Positions 8,444 to 16,331 of a stretch of DNA of 64,000 nucleotides are shown here, piece after piece (position 1 is the first letter of the stretch; each line of letters begins with the position of its first letter). Under the pieces are notes generated by a model. That model saw only the letters and a program-made list of their open reading frames with translations. It was not told the DNA's origin and searched no databases. The DNA comes from JAJRQY01 sp965224435. Lineage in GTDB: Bacteria; Actinomycetota; Acidimicrobiia; Acidimicrobiales; SZUA-35. A program made the position numbers and the translations under genes. Location of the stretch: contig OZ245048.1 of the NCBI GenBank assembly GCA_965224435.1, positions 806,001-870,000 on the forward strand, read 5' to 3'.

Positions 8444-9146
8444 GCCGCTCATCGTATGGGCCTCAGTCGGCTCCCTGACGTTGATCTCGTGCAGCCCGGG
8501 CCCATCGATTACATCTGGCTCAGACGGTGAGGTAGTCCGTATCTTCACCATTGAAGACTGGCAACGGTCCTACGCACTGAGCACAACCGGGTGCGGCCAC
8601 GCATCGGCCACCGAAGGAACTGGAGTTGCTTTGGGCGATGGTCAGATCTTGACGGCTGCCCATGTCGTTCTCGGTAGCTCTTCCATTGATGTCACTACTC
8701 CTGAAGACGCCAGATACTCCGGCCAAGTAGTGGCCATCGACGCGAAGCGAGACCTGGCCCTGATCCAGATTGCCGACGACGAATTGCACCCTGTGACCTT
8801 TGCCATCGCGGCCGTTGGAGACAAGGCGGTTGTTGAGACTCGTTCGGCCTCAGTTGATGTCTCTATTAGCCAGACTGTGCTGCTTGACATGGCGGAGATC
8901 GGTGGCTCCGAGAGATCCGAGCGTCGAGGCATCCGTCTTGACGGAACAACAGCATCTGGTGATTCTGGCTCGGGCCTGTTCACTGCCGACGGCCTTGCCG
9001 GGTTGGTCTTTGCCACCACAACTGATGATGATGCCGTCACTTGGGCCACGGGATCCAGCGAGATCGAAACCTTCCTGACGGAAGCTACTCCTCAGCACTA
9101 TTCCTGCGATGCGGTCGAGTCGGAACTCATAGTGAGTAATGAGTAG
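8415..9146 (+). CDS. Trypsin-like serine protease, lipoprotein
   Basis: A 243-residue S1-family protease. The triad can be read as His in LTAAHVV, Asp in AKRDLALIQI and Ser in ASGDSGSGLF. The N-terminus (CRRMPLIVW, a hydrophobic core, then LISC) looks like a lipoprotein signal, so the enzyme would act outside the membrane. ATG 8415 gives a basic n-region; ATG 8442 is an alternative without it. No convincing Shine-Dalgarno is seen. Its 5' end overlaps the divergent gene ending at 8443 by 29 bp. It lacks the PDZ domain of HtrA/DegP proteins. Substrate unknown. Confidence 0.72.
   Translation: MERSSTCRRMPLIVWASVGSLTLISCSPGPSITSGSDGEVVRIFTIEDWQRSYALSTTGCGHASATEGTGVALGDGQILTAAHVVLGSSSIDVTTPEDARYSGQVVAIDAKRDLALIQIADDELHPVTFAIAAVGDKAVVETRSASVDVSISQTVLLDMAEIGGSERSERRGIRLDGTTASGDSGSGLFTADGLAGLVFATTTDDDAVTWATGSSEIETFLTEATPQHYSCDAVESELIVSNE
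8451..8456 (-). promoter_or_regulatory. Putative -10 hexamer of PH-like gene
   Basis: TACGAT on the minus strand, 7 nt before ATG 8443; it lies inside the divergent protease coding sequence. Confidence 0.35.
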
Positions 9147-9183
9147 GCATTCGCCAGCGGTGAGTAGTCAGTAGAGCGCTGCG

Positions 9184-10098
9184 TCAGGACCGGGCCCGGG
9201 GGATTGGGGCATTCCAGATTCGTACTTCGCCGAACTCGATCTCTGTCGAAGCTTCGTCATAGCCGTTTTCCCCTGGCAACAGAACGTGGTAGCCATGTGC
9301 GGGATCGCCGACGCGTACCGACTGTGGAGGCAATCGAAGGTTGGCCATGTCCATTACCGAGTCGGCCGAAGTATGGGGCAACAGACAAGCCAGCATGCGA
9401 ACTGTCGGGGACATCATCTGGAACTCACCTTCGCGCCACCGGTCCAGGGCATCAGCAGGTCGAACCCACTCCCAGTCGACAATCTCACCTTTGTCATGCA
9501 CTGGCTCTTGATCCGCAGGGGCGCGGGCAACAAAAAAGCGGGCGTCGAAGCGCCGTGGCGAACCAAGAGGAGTGATGAAGCGCGCGACTTCTTGGATCGC
9601 AGCAGAATCGATGCTTAACCCATTGTCCAGAAGTTGGTCGATAAAGACACCCTCGTCGTTTTGCACATCATGTCGAAGAGCATTCACATCGATGCCAGAT
9701 GTGTTCGTCACCAGAAGCAGGCCAGCCTCTTCCAAGGTTTCGCGACAACATGCCAGCCACCAGGCCAGACCACCGCCGGCAATACCGAGCATTTTGGATG
9801 CTTCACTATCGGCGAGCCCTGAGCACACGGCGTCGAAGTCGGCTTGGTGGTCTTCGGGGTCGACCCGACCGCCAGGAAAGACCCAATTGTCGGGAGCGAA
9901 GACCACGCTGGTGGTTCGTCGCAACAGGAGTACATGCAGATCCGGCCGATCGTCAAGCAACATGACTGTGGCCGCTGCCGAAACCGGCACGCTCACTGGA
10001 TCAAAGTCCAGATGGGCGTATCGCTCGTCGATGTTTGCTCGCGCTTGCTGTTGTTCTGGGTTAGTTGAGCCAGCGTTAGTCGAGCCAGTGTCAGTCAA
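9184..10098 (-). CDS. Nudix hydrolase, NUDT19-like
   Basis: A Nudix-fold protein of about 304 residues. After VMLLDDRPDLHVLLLRR it has FPGGRVDPEDH, then about 40 inserted residues, then the Nudix helix RETLEEAGLLL. The Glu of the leading GX5E segment is not in its usual place, a pattern seen in NUDT19/NUDT7-like enzymes that act on CoA derivatives and have an insertion between the FPGG strand and the helix. The start is uncertain: the frame is open far upstream, but most of that overlaps the fucose synthase gene. TTG 10098, overlapping its stop by 8 bp, is my choice. It lies downstream of the fcl gene in one transcript. CoA-diphosphatase activity is inference. Confidence 0.75.
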   Translation of the reverse strand: MTDTGSTNAGSTNPEQQQARANIDERYAHLDFDPVSVPVSAAATVMLLDDRPDLHVLLLRRTTSVVFAPDNWVFPGGRVDPEDHQADFDAVCSGLADSEASKMLGIAGGGLAWWLACCRETLEEAGLLLVTNTSGIDVNALRHDVQNDEGVFIDQLLDNGLSIDSAAIQEVARFITPLGSPRRFDARFFVARAPADQEPVHDKGEIVDWEWVRPADALDRWREGEFQMMSPTVRMLACLLPHTSADSVMDMANLRLPPQSVRVGDPAHGYHVLLPGENGYDEASTEIEFGEVRIWNAPIPRARS

Positions 10099-11053
10099 GT
10101 CCGCGGACGCTGTCTTGATGGTCGATGAACCATCGATAGGTGGATTCCAATCCTTCGAGGAATTCGATCTTGTGCTTCCAACCGAGGCGGTGAAGAAGGC
10201 CGACGTCCAGCACCTTGCGAGGCATGCCATCGGGTTTGCTGGTGTCGAACACAAGAATGGCCTCGGGGTAGACCACCTTGCGAATGGCTTCGGCCAGTGA
10301 CCGGATTGACAAGTCCTCTCCCGTTCCAACGTTGACGTGGAGCTCTTCGCTATAACCGTCCATCAGGAAGAGACAAGCGGCTGCGAGGTCATCGACGTGG
10401 AGGAACTCTCGCATGGCCGAGCCGGTTCCCCAGATAGAAACCTCGGGTTCGTTAGCCAGCTTAGCCTCATGAAACTTGCGCATTAGGGCCGGGATGACGT
10501 GAGATGCGGTGAGGTCGAAGTTGTCACCGGGACCATACAAGTTGGTTGGCATGGCGGAGATGAAGTCGCAGCCGTACTGGCGACGGTAAGCGCCGCACAA
10601 CTTGATGCCGGCAATCTTGGCCAGGGCATAACCCTCGTTGGTTGGCTCCAAGGGACCAGTGAGTAGGGCGTCCTCACGAATGGGCTGGGTGGCATGGCGC
10701 GGGTAGATGCAGCTGGACCCGAGGTAGAGCAGCTTCTTCACATCGACCTGGCGAGAGGCCTCGATGATGGTGCCGTGAATCATCAGATTGTCGTACAAGA
10801 ACTCGGCCGGCCGAGTGGAGTTCGCCATGATGCCACCGACGGTTCCAGCTACCAGATAGACGTAGTCAGGGCGGTTGGCCCGAAACCAGTCATTGACTTG
10901 GGCCTGCATCCGCAGATCAACGTCTTGTCGAGTCGCAGTGAGAACATTGCTGAAACCTTTGTCCTCGAGCTGGCGGAGTATGGCAGAACCAACCAGGCCG
11001 CCGTGTCCGGCTACATAGATTGCGGCATCTTTGGGGACAGTTGTATTTGACAT
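10091..11053 (-). CDS. fcl: GDP-L-fucose synthase (epimerase/reductase)
   Basis: A 320-residue extended short-chain dehydrogenase. The NADP-binding motif is GHGGLVGSA near residue 17. The catalytic Ser is in GSSCIYP and the Tyr/Lys pair in NEGYALAKIAG; these and PTNLYGPGDNFD and MREFLHVDD are characteristic of GDP-fucose synthase (Fcl/WcaG). It converts GDP-4-keto-6-deoxymannose to GDP-L-fucose for surface glycans. ATG 11053 has GGAG 8 nt upstream and is preferred over GTG 11062. No GDP-mannose dehydratase (gmd) or glycosyltransferase is next to it, so it is isolated from its pathway here. Confidence 0.92.
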   Translation of the reverse strand: MSNTTVPKDAAIYVAGHGGLVGSAILRQLEDKGFSNVLTATRQDVDLRMQAQVNDWFRANRPDYVYLVAGTVGGIMANSTRPAEFLYDNLMIHGTIIEASRQVDVKKLLYLGSSCIYPRHATQPIREDALLTGPLEPTNEGYALAKIAGIKLCGAYRRQYGCDFISAMPTNLYGPGDNFDLTASHVIPALMRKFHEAKLANEPEVSIWGTGSAMREFLHVDDLAAACLFLMDGYSEELHVNVGTGEDLSIRSLAEAIRKVVYPEAILVFDTSKPDGMPRKVLDVGLLHRLGWKHKIEFLEGLESTYRWFIDHQDSVRGLD

Positions 11054-11106
11054 TGCTGGCACTCCAGAGGTCGATTCGGATCAGCTGGCTGGTATGCGTT
11101 CCAACG

Positions 11107-11736
11107 CTAGCCCGATCCTTCAATGGACATGAGCACGGTGGCATTGTCGACTGAACTAGCCGCAAGGGTGTCCCACGCTTCGTTTCCGGGGTCGCCTTCG
11201 TTTATGTCGGCGGCCCGTTCCATCACATAGACCTTGAACTGCAAATCTCGGGTACCTTCGCCCAAGGTTTCCAGACAAGGGTTGCCCCATCCGTATTGGC
11301 CATAGTCATTGAGGGTTTCATAAGCCCCGGTGGGGAGCACGCCTGATTCCAGTCGGGTTCGGTCCGGGCTGATGCCACCCATAAGCCAGAGCAAGACAGG
11401 AAGGTCAGGATCGGTCTGATCGCTCAAGGTGACTGCCAACTCAACGGCTCGGGCCGGAACGTTTTCGATCTGGAGTTGGGGGAAGACGTTCGCCCCGTCA
11501 CAGCGTGCCGATGACGGAGTGGCACCGCCGGGTTCGAAATCAGAACTGGACAGGGTGAGACCAGAATCGCTGATGCCCTGGATTGGGGCTGAGGTTGGTG
11601 GCGCGGGTCGGGTCGTCGTTGTTTGCCAGTCCTGAGCTTCGGCCAGGTCTCGGCCATCGCGAGAACAAGCAGCAAGGACAATGCTGAGAGCGCAACAAGC
11701 GAATACTGACTTTGGAACGAACCACCTCGGGTACAC
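11107..11736 (-). CDS. PEBP/YbhB-family lipoprotein
   Basis: A 209-residue protein starting with a lipoprotein signal that ends VLAAC (Cys24). A Thr/Pro linker follows, then a phosphatidylethanolamine-binding (Raf kinase inhibitor-like) domain with LTLSSSDFEPGG and later LPVLLWLMGGI and a YGWGNPC segment. The normally conserved DPDAP region is altered (SDQTDPDLPVLLW), so ligand binding may differ. GTG 11736 is chosen because it gives a clean signal peptide and has TACTCT 8 nt upstream; the frame is open further up from a TTG. The start is divergent from the SLC41-like gene, 59 bp apart. Function unknown. Confidence 0.7.
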   Translation of the reverse strand: MYPRWFVPKSVFACCALSIVLAACSRDGRDLAEAQDWQTTTTRPAPPTSAPIQGISDSGLTLSSSDFEPGGATPSSARCDGANVFPQLQIENVPARAVELAVTLSDQTDPDLPVLLWLMGGISPDRTRLESGVLPTGAYETLNDYGQYGWGNPCLETLGEGTRDLQFKVYVMERAADINEGDPGNEAWDTLAASSVDNATVLMSIEGSG

Positions 11737-11744
11737 GAAGATGG

Positions 11745-11750
11745 AGAGTA
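11745..11750 (-). promoter_or_regulatory. Putative -10 hexamer of PEBP gene
   Basis: TACTCT on the minus strand, 8 nt before GTG 11736. With TACGAT at 11784 on the plus strand it makes a compact divergent promoter region. Confidence 0.35.
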
Positions 11751-11783
11751 GCTGGCCCGTCGGCCGTGATCGTGGCACCTCGC

Positions 11784-11789
11784 TACGAT
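11784..11789 (+). promoter_or_regulatory. Putative -10 hexamer of SLC41-like gene
   Basis: TACGAT, 6 nt before ATG 11796, with no Shine-Dalgarno between; this indicates a leaderless start. Confidence 0.4.
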
Positions 11790-11795
11790 GCCGCA

Positions 11796-13094
11796 ATGAG
11801 CAATCGCCAGAGTCGAGGTTCCAGCCAAAGGCTGGTTCGCTCGCGCCTTGGCCGGCGGCCTCGAAATCGGTTGTCTCCGACGGGGATTTTGCGAGGCGGA
11901 TTCCTTGGACCTGATCGGGCCGACGTCCGTCAAAGCTTGGGTGCGCTTGCCCTCTCTGCGCTGGCCAGCATTATTGCTGGACTGATTCTGGCTTCACGGC
12001 AAAGTCAGTTCGATGCGTTCCCCGGGCTACTGCTCTTTATCCCGGCAGCCATCGCCCTCCGGGGAAATGTTTTTGGTCCGATGGGAAGCCGGCTTTCCAC
12101 CGCAATCCAGACCGGCACATTCAGTTGGAGCTTCCGGCCGGACTCGGTCCTTGGCGAGAATCTGATTGCCGTTCTAGTGAACACCTTGGCAGCGGGCTTG
12201 GGGCTGGCCGCATTTGCGGAACTCTTTGCTCGGACATTGTCTGATACCGGAGTCGCCGCGATCGGGCTCAGCGACTTTATTGTCGTCTCGGTCGTTGGCG
12301 GCTTGTTCGCTTCGGTTGTTGTGCTTGGAGCCGCCCTTGGACTAACCGTCGCATCCGTTCGGTTCGGCTGGGATCTGGACAATGTGACAGCCCCGATGGT
12401 GACGGCCGCTAGCGATGTGATCACTCTGCCCGCTCTCGTGTTGACCACGTCGCTGCTTGGACGCGGGTGGCTGACCTTCGGCATTGCTGCTACTGCGGTT
12501 GGTGTTGTCATGCTCGGACTTGGCTTGTTGGTCTACTCATCGCTGGAGCGGGCAAAGAGGATCGTGCTGGAATCGCTGCCGGTTCTGATTGCTGCAGGCA
12601 TCCTGAGCCTGGTGGCCGGAACGGCGATTGAGGCTGCCGGAGGTCGCTTGTCGTGGGTATTCCTCGTGCTCCTGCCTGGCTATCTGGGTTCGGCCGGAGC
12701 GCTTGGCGGAATTCTGGCTAACAGACTTTCGACCAAGGTCCACCTCGGCTTGGTTGAGGCCTCACTGATTCCTCGCGGAACAGCCCGGTCTGACATGGGC
12801 TTCACCCTGGCCCTTGCTGCTCCTATCTTTGTCTTCCTTGTCCTGTTGGCCGAGGCGACGGCCTTGATCTTTGATGGTGACTCACCCGGCTTTGTCTTGC
12901 TGCTAGCCGTGGTCTTGAGCGCGGGTGCAGTCGCCACCATATTTGTACTCGGCGTGGCCTACTACGGCACTCTGGCCGTCGTCCGATTTGGTTTGGACCC
13001 AGACAATATGGGTATCCCTATGGTCACAGCTGCTCTTGATGTTGTCGGTGCACTCACCTTGATTTCTGCTGTGAGTGTTTGGGGCGTGACATGA
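11796..13094 (+). CDS. SLC41/MgtE-like divalent cation carrier
   Basis: A 432-residue protein with a basic N-terminal tail (about 50 residues) and ten or so membrane helices in two homologous halves. Each half has an MgtE-type membrane signature: ALRGNVFGPMGSRLSTAI near residue 90 and GSAGALGGILANRLSTKVHLG near 305, each followed later by a DPDN or DLDN segment (WDLDNVTAPMVTAASD, LDPDNMGIPMVTAALD). There is no cytoplasmic N or CBS domain, so it resembles eukaryotic SLC41 rather than classical MgtE. The next gene, 89 bp downstream, encodes a double PhoU-RCK_C protein that probably regulates it. Mg2+ or another divalent cation is the likely substrate. Confidence 0.82.
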   Translation: MSNRQSRGSSQRLVRSRLGRRPRNRLSPTGILRGGFLGPDRADVRQSLGALALSALASIIAGLILASRQSQFDAFPGLLLFIPAAIALRGNVFGPMGSRLSTAIQTGTFSWSFRPDSVLGENLIAVLVNTLAAGLGLAAFAELFARTLSDTGVAAIGLSDFIVVSVVGGLFASVVVLGAALGLTVASVRFGWDLDNVTAPMVTAASDVITLPALVLTTSLLGRGWLTFGIAATAVGVVMLGLGLLVYSSLERAKRIVLESLPVLIAAGILSLVAGTAIEAAGGRLSWVFLVLLPGYLGSAGALGGILANRLSTKVHLGLVEASLIPRGTARSDMGFTLALAAPIFVFLVLLAEATALIFDGDSPGFVLLLAVVLSAGAVATIFVLGVAYYGTLAVVRFGLDPDNMGIPMVTAALDVVGALTLISAVSVWGVT

Positions 13095-13183
13095 TCATCA
13101 GAGCTCACTTGACCACCAAGCTCACACGGTCACAAAGACTGACCGACTCACTACTACTTGTTGTCCAGCAAGGATAGGAAACT

Positions 13184-14401
13184 GTGGAAACCAAGAATCT
13201 CCGAGAAATGCTGGTCGAGGCAAAGGACACCAGTGAACTGATGGTCGACCTTGCTTATGCCGCCGTCTTCTTTGATGACCCGGACATGGCCGATGAGGTC
13301 GATGGGCTGGAGACTGAGATCAGCGAGCTTGTTCACGATATGCGGACCTTGTGCGTGATTGCGGTCCGCAACCCGCGAGAAGCTGAAGCAATGTCAGCCG
13401 TACTGCAGGTCATTTCTGCCGTTGAACGAATCGGGAATGACGCGGTCGATATTGCCCGAATCGTCAGCAGGCGCCTGGGTATTCCTCACGAGCTTGTGGT
13501 CGATATGGCGGCAGCAGAAGAGATCTCGCATCGGGTTGAAATTGCCGACGGGTCACACTTCGCTAACCGACCGTTGTCTGCTTTCGAACTGCCGGTTGTC
13601 ACTGGGCTTCGAGTCATGGCTATTCGGCGTGGACGGTCCTGGCTCATTGATCCCGGCGGAGATGAGATCCTTCAACCAACGGATGTGCTCTTCCTTCGTG
13701 GTTCCCCGGACGGCATTGAACGCCTTCGTGAACTGGCAGGCGCTGCCACCTACACGCCGCCGGTGGCAGCAACTGAGACTCGAGCGCTCACCGATCTCGA
13801 TCGGGCCATTGACACCCTGGTTGAGATGAAAAACTTGTCTGAGGTAGCGGTTGGTTTAGCGTATTCGGCGCTGGTGTACCGAGACCGAAGCTTGGCAGCC
13901 GAAGTACGGCATCTCGAGGATCGCTTGGACGAGATGAATCACCGCCTAGAGCTTTGGGTTCTGGGTGCGGCTGGTGATGGTGCGGACCCGGGCCCGTTGC
14001 GTGGCTTGCTGCATCTAGGAACAGCTGCGGAGGATTTGGGCGATCAAGCTCAGTCGATGGTTTGGCTGGTCGAGAAATCGAGCGACCTCCACCCCGTTCT
14101 CGGCATCGCTCTTGGCGACACCGATGATGTGGTTCTGCGAATACCGGTGGCCGAACACAGTCAAGTCGCTGACAAGACCCTGGCCGAATTGGAGCTACCA
14201 ATCGAACCGGGATTCAATGTTTTGGCTATCGAGCGAGACGGGCTCTATCAGTACCGGCCTCGTCGCCAGGTCCAACTCCTACCAGGTGACCAGATTCTGG
14301 CCAGCGGGCCAGAAGAAGGCCGAGAGGCGTTGGCAGAAATGCTGGGCTGGATCCTGACCGAAGACGATGACGGTGAGTTTGTCCTGGAACCTCTGGCCTG
14401 A
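13184..14401 (+). CDS. Tandem PhoU-RCK_C (TrkA_C) regulatory protein
   Basis: A 405-residue soluble protein made of an internal duplication. Residues 1-105 and 205-305 are PhoU-like helical bundles (RxMLVEAKDTSELMVDLAY and LVEMKNLSEVAVGLAY), and each is followed by an RCK_C/TrkA_C fold (FELPVVTGLRVMAIRRG... and ELELPIEPGFNVLAIERDG...). RCK_C domains bind small ligands and gate ion channels or carriers. The GTG start has AGGA/AGGAAA just upstream. Its position after the SLC41-like carrier suggests that it senses a ligand and controls that carrier. A role in phosphate signalling is not supported, as no pst genes are near. Confidence 0.82.
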   Translation: METKNLREMLVEAKDTSELMVDLAYAAVFFDDPDMADEVDGLETEISELVHDMRTLCVIAVRNPREAEAMSAVLQVISAVERIGNDAVDIARIVSRRLGIPHELVVDMAAAEEISHRVEIADGSHFANRPLSAFELPVVTGLRVMAIRRGRSWLIDPGGDEILQPTDVLFLRGSPDGIERLRELAGAATYTPPVAATETRALTDLDRAIDTLVEMKNLSEVAVGLAYSALVYRDRSLAAEVRHLEDRLDEMNHRLELWVLGAAGDGADPGPLRGLLHLGTAAEDLGDQAQSMVWLVEKSSDLHPVLGIALGDTDDVVLRIPVAEHSQVADKTLAELELPIEPGFNVLAIERDGLYQYRPRRQVQLLPGDQILASGPEEGREALAEMLGWILTEDDDGEFVLEPLA

Positions 14402-14427
14402 CTGGCTCAAAAGACTGAGTCAGCCAG
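14398..14427. terminator. Hairpin between convergent genes
   Basis: A 12-bp imperfect stem (one G-U, one A-C) with a 6-nt loop overlaps the stop codon of the PhoU-RCK gene and faces the convergent stomatin gene. There is no T-tract on either side, so termination is only suggested. Confidence 0.4.
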
Positions 14428-14480
14428 GGCCAAGGCTCAAAGACGCATACTGAGAAGCCTGCTGAACAACTTTGCAGGTC

Positions 14481-15581
14481 TTACCGTGCTGCTGGACCCG
14501 GGGGAGGAGGGCTCTGGGTCGGCGGTGCCTGGGTTGGAGCGGTGGGCCGAGCCGGAGCGGTTGCCGTTGTAGTCGCCACCACCTTTTGCTTCAGAGCCGT
14601 CGTGGAATCTGAGCCACCAGAGCCCAGTGAGCCGTCATCCTTGAACAACTCGGCGATTCCACCGAGGGCTCCCATGGTTGCCCCCATCTCGGTTGGCAGG
14701 AAGATCTTGGTCGCCGTCCCGTTGGCGATGCCTTGCAACGCTTCCAGGTATTTGATGGCGATGACCCGATCATCAGTTCCGGCGTCGGTGATGGCACCGA
14801 ATACGGAGTGGATGGCGGCTGCTTCACCGGCAGCAACGACCTCTTGGCGGTATTGCTCGGCTTCAGCGTTCAAACGAATAGCTTGGGCTTCACCTTCGGC
14901 ATTGAGGATGTCTTTTTGCTTGCGGCCTTCGGCGCTGAGGATGGCTGACTGCTTCTCGCCTTCGGCTCGGGTGATTGCGGCTTCTCGTGTGCCGTCGGCT
15001 TCGGTAACAACAGCTCGACGTGTTCGCTCGGCCTTCATCTGCTCGTGCATGGCGTGCATGACATCGGCTGGTGGGTCGATGCGCTGGATCTCGACCCGGA
15101 CGACCTTGACGCCCCACTTGTCGGTGGCCTCGTCCAGAATCTGGCGCAGCGTGTCATTGACCCGCTCTCGAGACGTGAATGCCTGGTCCAAGGTCATTTC
15201 ACCAATCACGTTTCTCAGGTTGGTCTGGGACAGTTTGGTGATGGCCAGAAGGAAGTTGGAGATGTTGTAAAGCAGTCGCTGCGGATCAGTCGGCTCGAAG
15301 TACACGACGGCATCAACTGCAGCCGTCACATTGTCTTGGGTAATGACCTCTTGGGGAGGAACGTCGATGACCTGCTCACGCATGTCGACCTTTTTCATGG
15401 TCTCGATGAATGGTGCGATCAGGCGTAGCCCCGGTTCGGTTGTTTCCTTGTACCGACCAAGCCGTTCAACAACGCCTCGCTGGTAGGGCCGAACGATTCG
15501 CACGCCTGCGGCCACGTAGACGACTAGTAGCAGGACAAAGACTGCCAACAGCCCGAGTATTGCTGCACCTGCTGATTCCAT
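14481..15581 (-). CDS. SPFH/Band 7 stomatin-like membrane protein (QmcA-like)
   Basis: A 366-residue protein. One N-terminal membrane helix (residues 8-30) is followed by a Band 7 domain (RIVRPYQRGVVERLGRY, PGLRLIAPF, VPPQEVITQDNV), and a long Ala/Glu-rich coiled coil (AEGEKQSAILSAEGRKQK, residues 205-250). The C-terminus is a Pro/Thr/Ala tail. Such proteins oligomerise into membrane microdomain scaffolds. The start has GAGGGAAG 5 nt upstream. The NfeD-like gene lies 102 bp upstream, the usual stomatin-NfeD operon. Confidence 0.9.
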   Translation of the reverse strand: MESAGAAILGLLAVFVLLLVVYVAAGVRIVRPYQRGVVERLGRYKETTEPGLRLIAPFIETMKKVDMREQVIDVPPQEVITQDNVTAAVDAVVYFEPTDPQRLLYNISNFLLAITKLSQTNLRNVIGEMTLDQAFTSRERVNDTLRQILDEATDKWGVKVVRVEIQRIDPPADVMHAMHEQMKAERTRRAVVTEADGTREAAITRAEGEKQSAILSAEGRKQKDILNAEGEAQAIRLNAEAEQYRQEVVAAGEAAAIHSVFGAITDAGTDDRVIAIKYLEALQGIANGTATKIFLPTEMGATMGALGGIAELFKDDGSLGSGGSDSTTALKQKVVATTTATAPARPTAPTQAPPTQSPPPPGPAAR

Positions 15582-15683
15582 TTTCTTCCCTCTTTCGATG
15601 TGACGGCGTGGCCGTCCAGTTGTGGCTTGTTTGGATCGAATCCGGAGACTCGATCGCTTTGTTCCTGATTGTTGGTTCGGTTC

Positions 15684-16178
15684 TTAGAACTGATCGTGTG
15701 ATTCGGCGGAAGGCTCGACGATGACCCGTGTGCCCTTGACTTCAATAATTGAGACGCGTGTTCCGGCCATGATGCCCATTCCGTCTCGACCTTCTGCCCG
15801 CCACTTCTCGCCGGCGATCCTGACCATGCCGGACTTGCTCAGACCAACGGGAATCTCGGCAATAACTTCTCCGTCATGGCCAATCAGACGATTTGCGCCC
15901 ACCCCAATGGGGTTGGGCGTATTGCGTTCCATCCGCTTGGCCAGTGGACGCAAGAGGAAGAAGGTGCCAAGTGAGACAGCAACGAATACAGCAAAACCAA
16001 CAGGAACTGGTGCGCCGATGAAGCTCACGAAGGCGGCGGCGATTGCCCCGATGGCGAATGGAACGAGGAAGAAACCACCGATGGCCACGATCTCGCCGAT
16101 GGCCAAGGTTGCTGCCAGTCCCATCCAGATCAGTCCCCAGACTGCTGGATTATCTAGATTGTCCACTGTTCCCTCCAT
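15684..16178 (-). CDS. NfeD-like membrane protein with OB-fold
   Basis: A 164-residue protein with three to four membrane helices in residues 12-75 and a C-terminal OB-fold domain from about residue 90 (GVGANRLIGHDGEVIAEI ... RVSIIEVKGTRVIVEP). It is the short NfeD1b/YbbK type without the serine protease domain. NfeD proteins partner with stomatins in membrane quality control. A small hairpin GGCGA/TCGCC lies just before the start codon (16185-16196). Confidence 0.87.
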   Translation of the reverse strand: MEGTVDNLDNPAVWGLIWMGLAATLAIGEIVAIGGFFLVPFAIGAIAAAFVSFIGAPVPVGFAVFVAVSLGTFFLLRPLAKRMERNTPNPIGVGANRLIGHDGEVIAEIPVGLSKSGMVRIAGEKWRAEGRDGMGIMAGTRVSIIEVKGTRVIVEPSAESHDQF

Positions 16179-16280
16179 GATCTGGGCGATTTCGCCGTCT
16201 GTATGAGACTACTAACGCCGCGACCCCTGGTCTGGGTTCCCGAGAAATTATGGAAATCGGCCGAGTTGCTTCGATACGTC

Positions 16281-16296
16281 GGGGTAGCCGTACCCC
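16281..16296 (+). promoter_or_regulatory. Inverted repeat upstream of mca
   Basis: GGGGTA/TACCCC with a 4-nt spacer, at about -36 to -51 from the mca start; a possible operator or activator site. Confidence 0.3.
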
Positions 16297-16319
16297 AACC
16301 ACTTCCAGGACGACGGTAT

Positions 16320-16325
16320 TAGCCT
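16320..16325 (+). promoter_or_regulatory. Putative -10 hexamer of mca
   Basis: TAGCCT, 6 nt before ATG 16332, with no Shine-Dalgarno. Confidence 0.4.
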
Positions 16326-16331
16326 GCCTTG

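Noticed and set aside
9184..10329. Full 381-codon reading frame of the Nudix gene
   Set aside because: The first ~77 codons overlap fcl in another frame and show no Nudix features; the start was moved to 10098.
14398..14427. A true rho-independent terminator
   Set aside because: The hairpin is good but has no T-tract on either strand; kept only as a weak terminator candidate.
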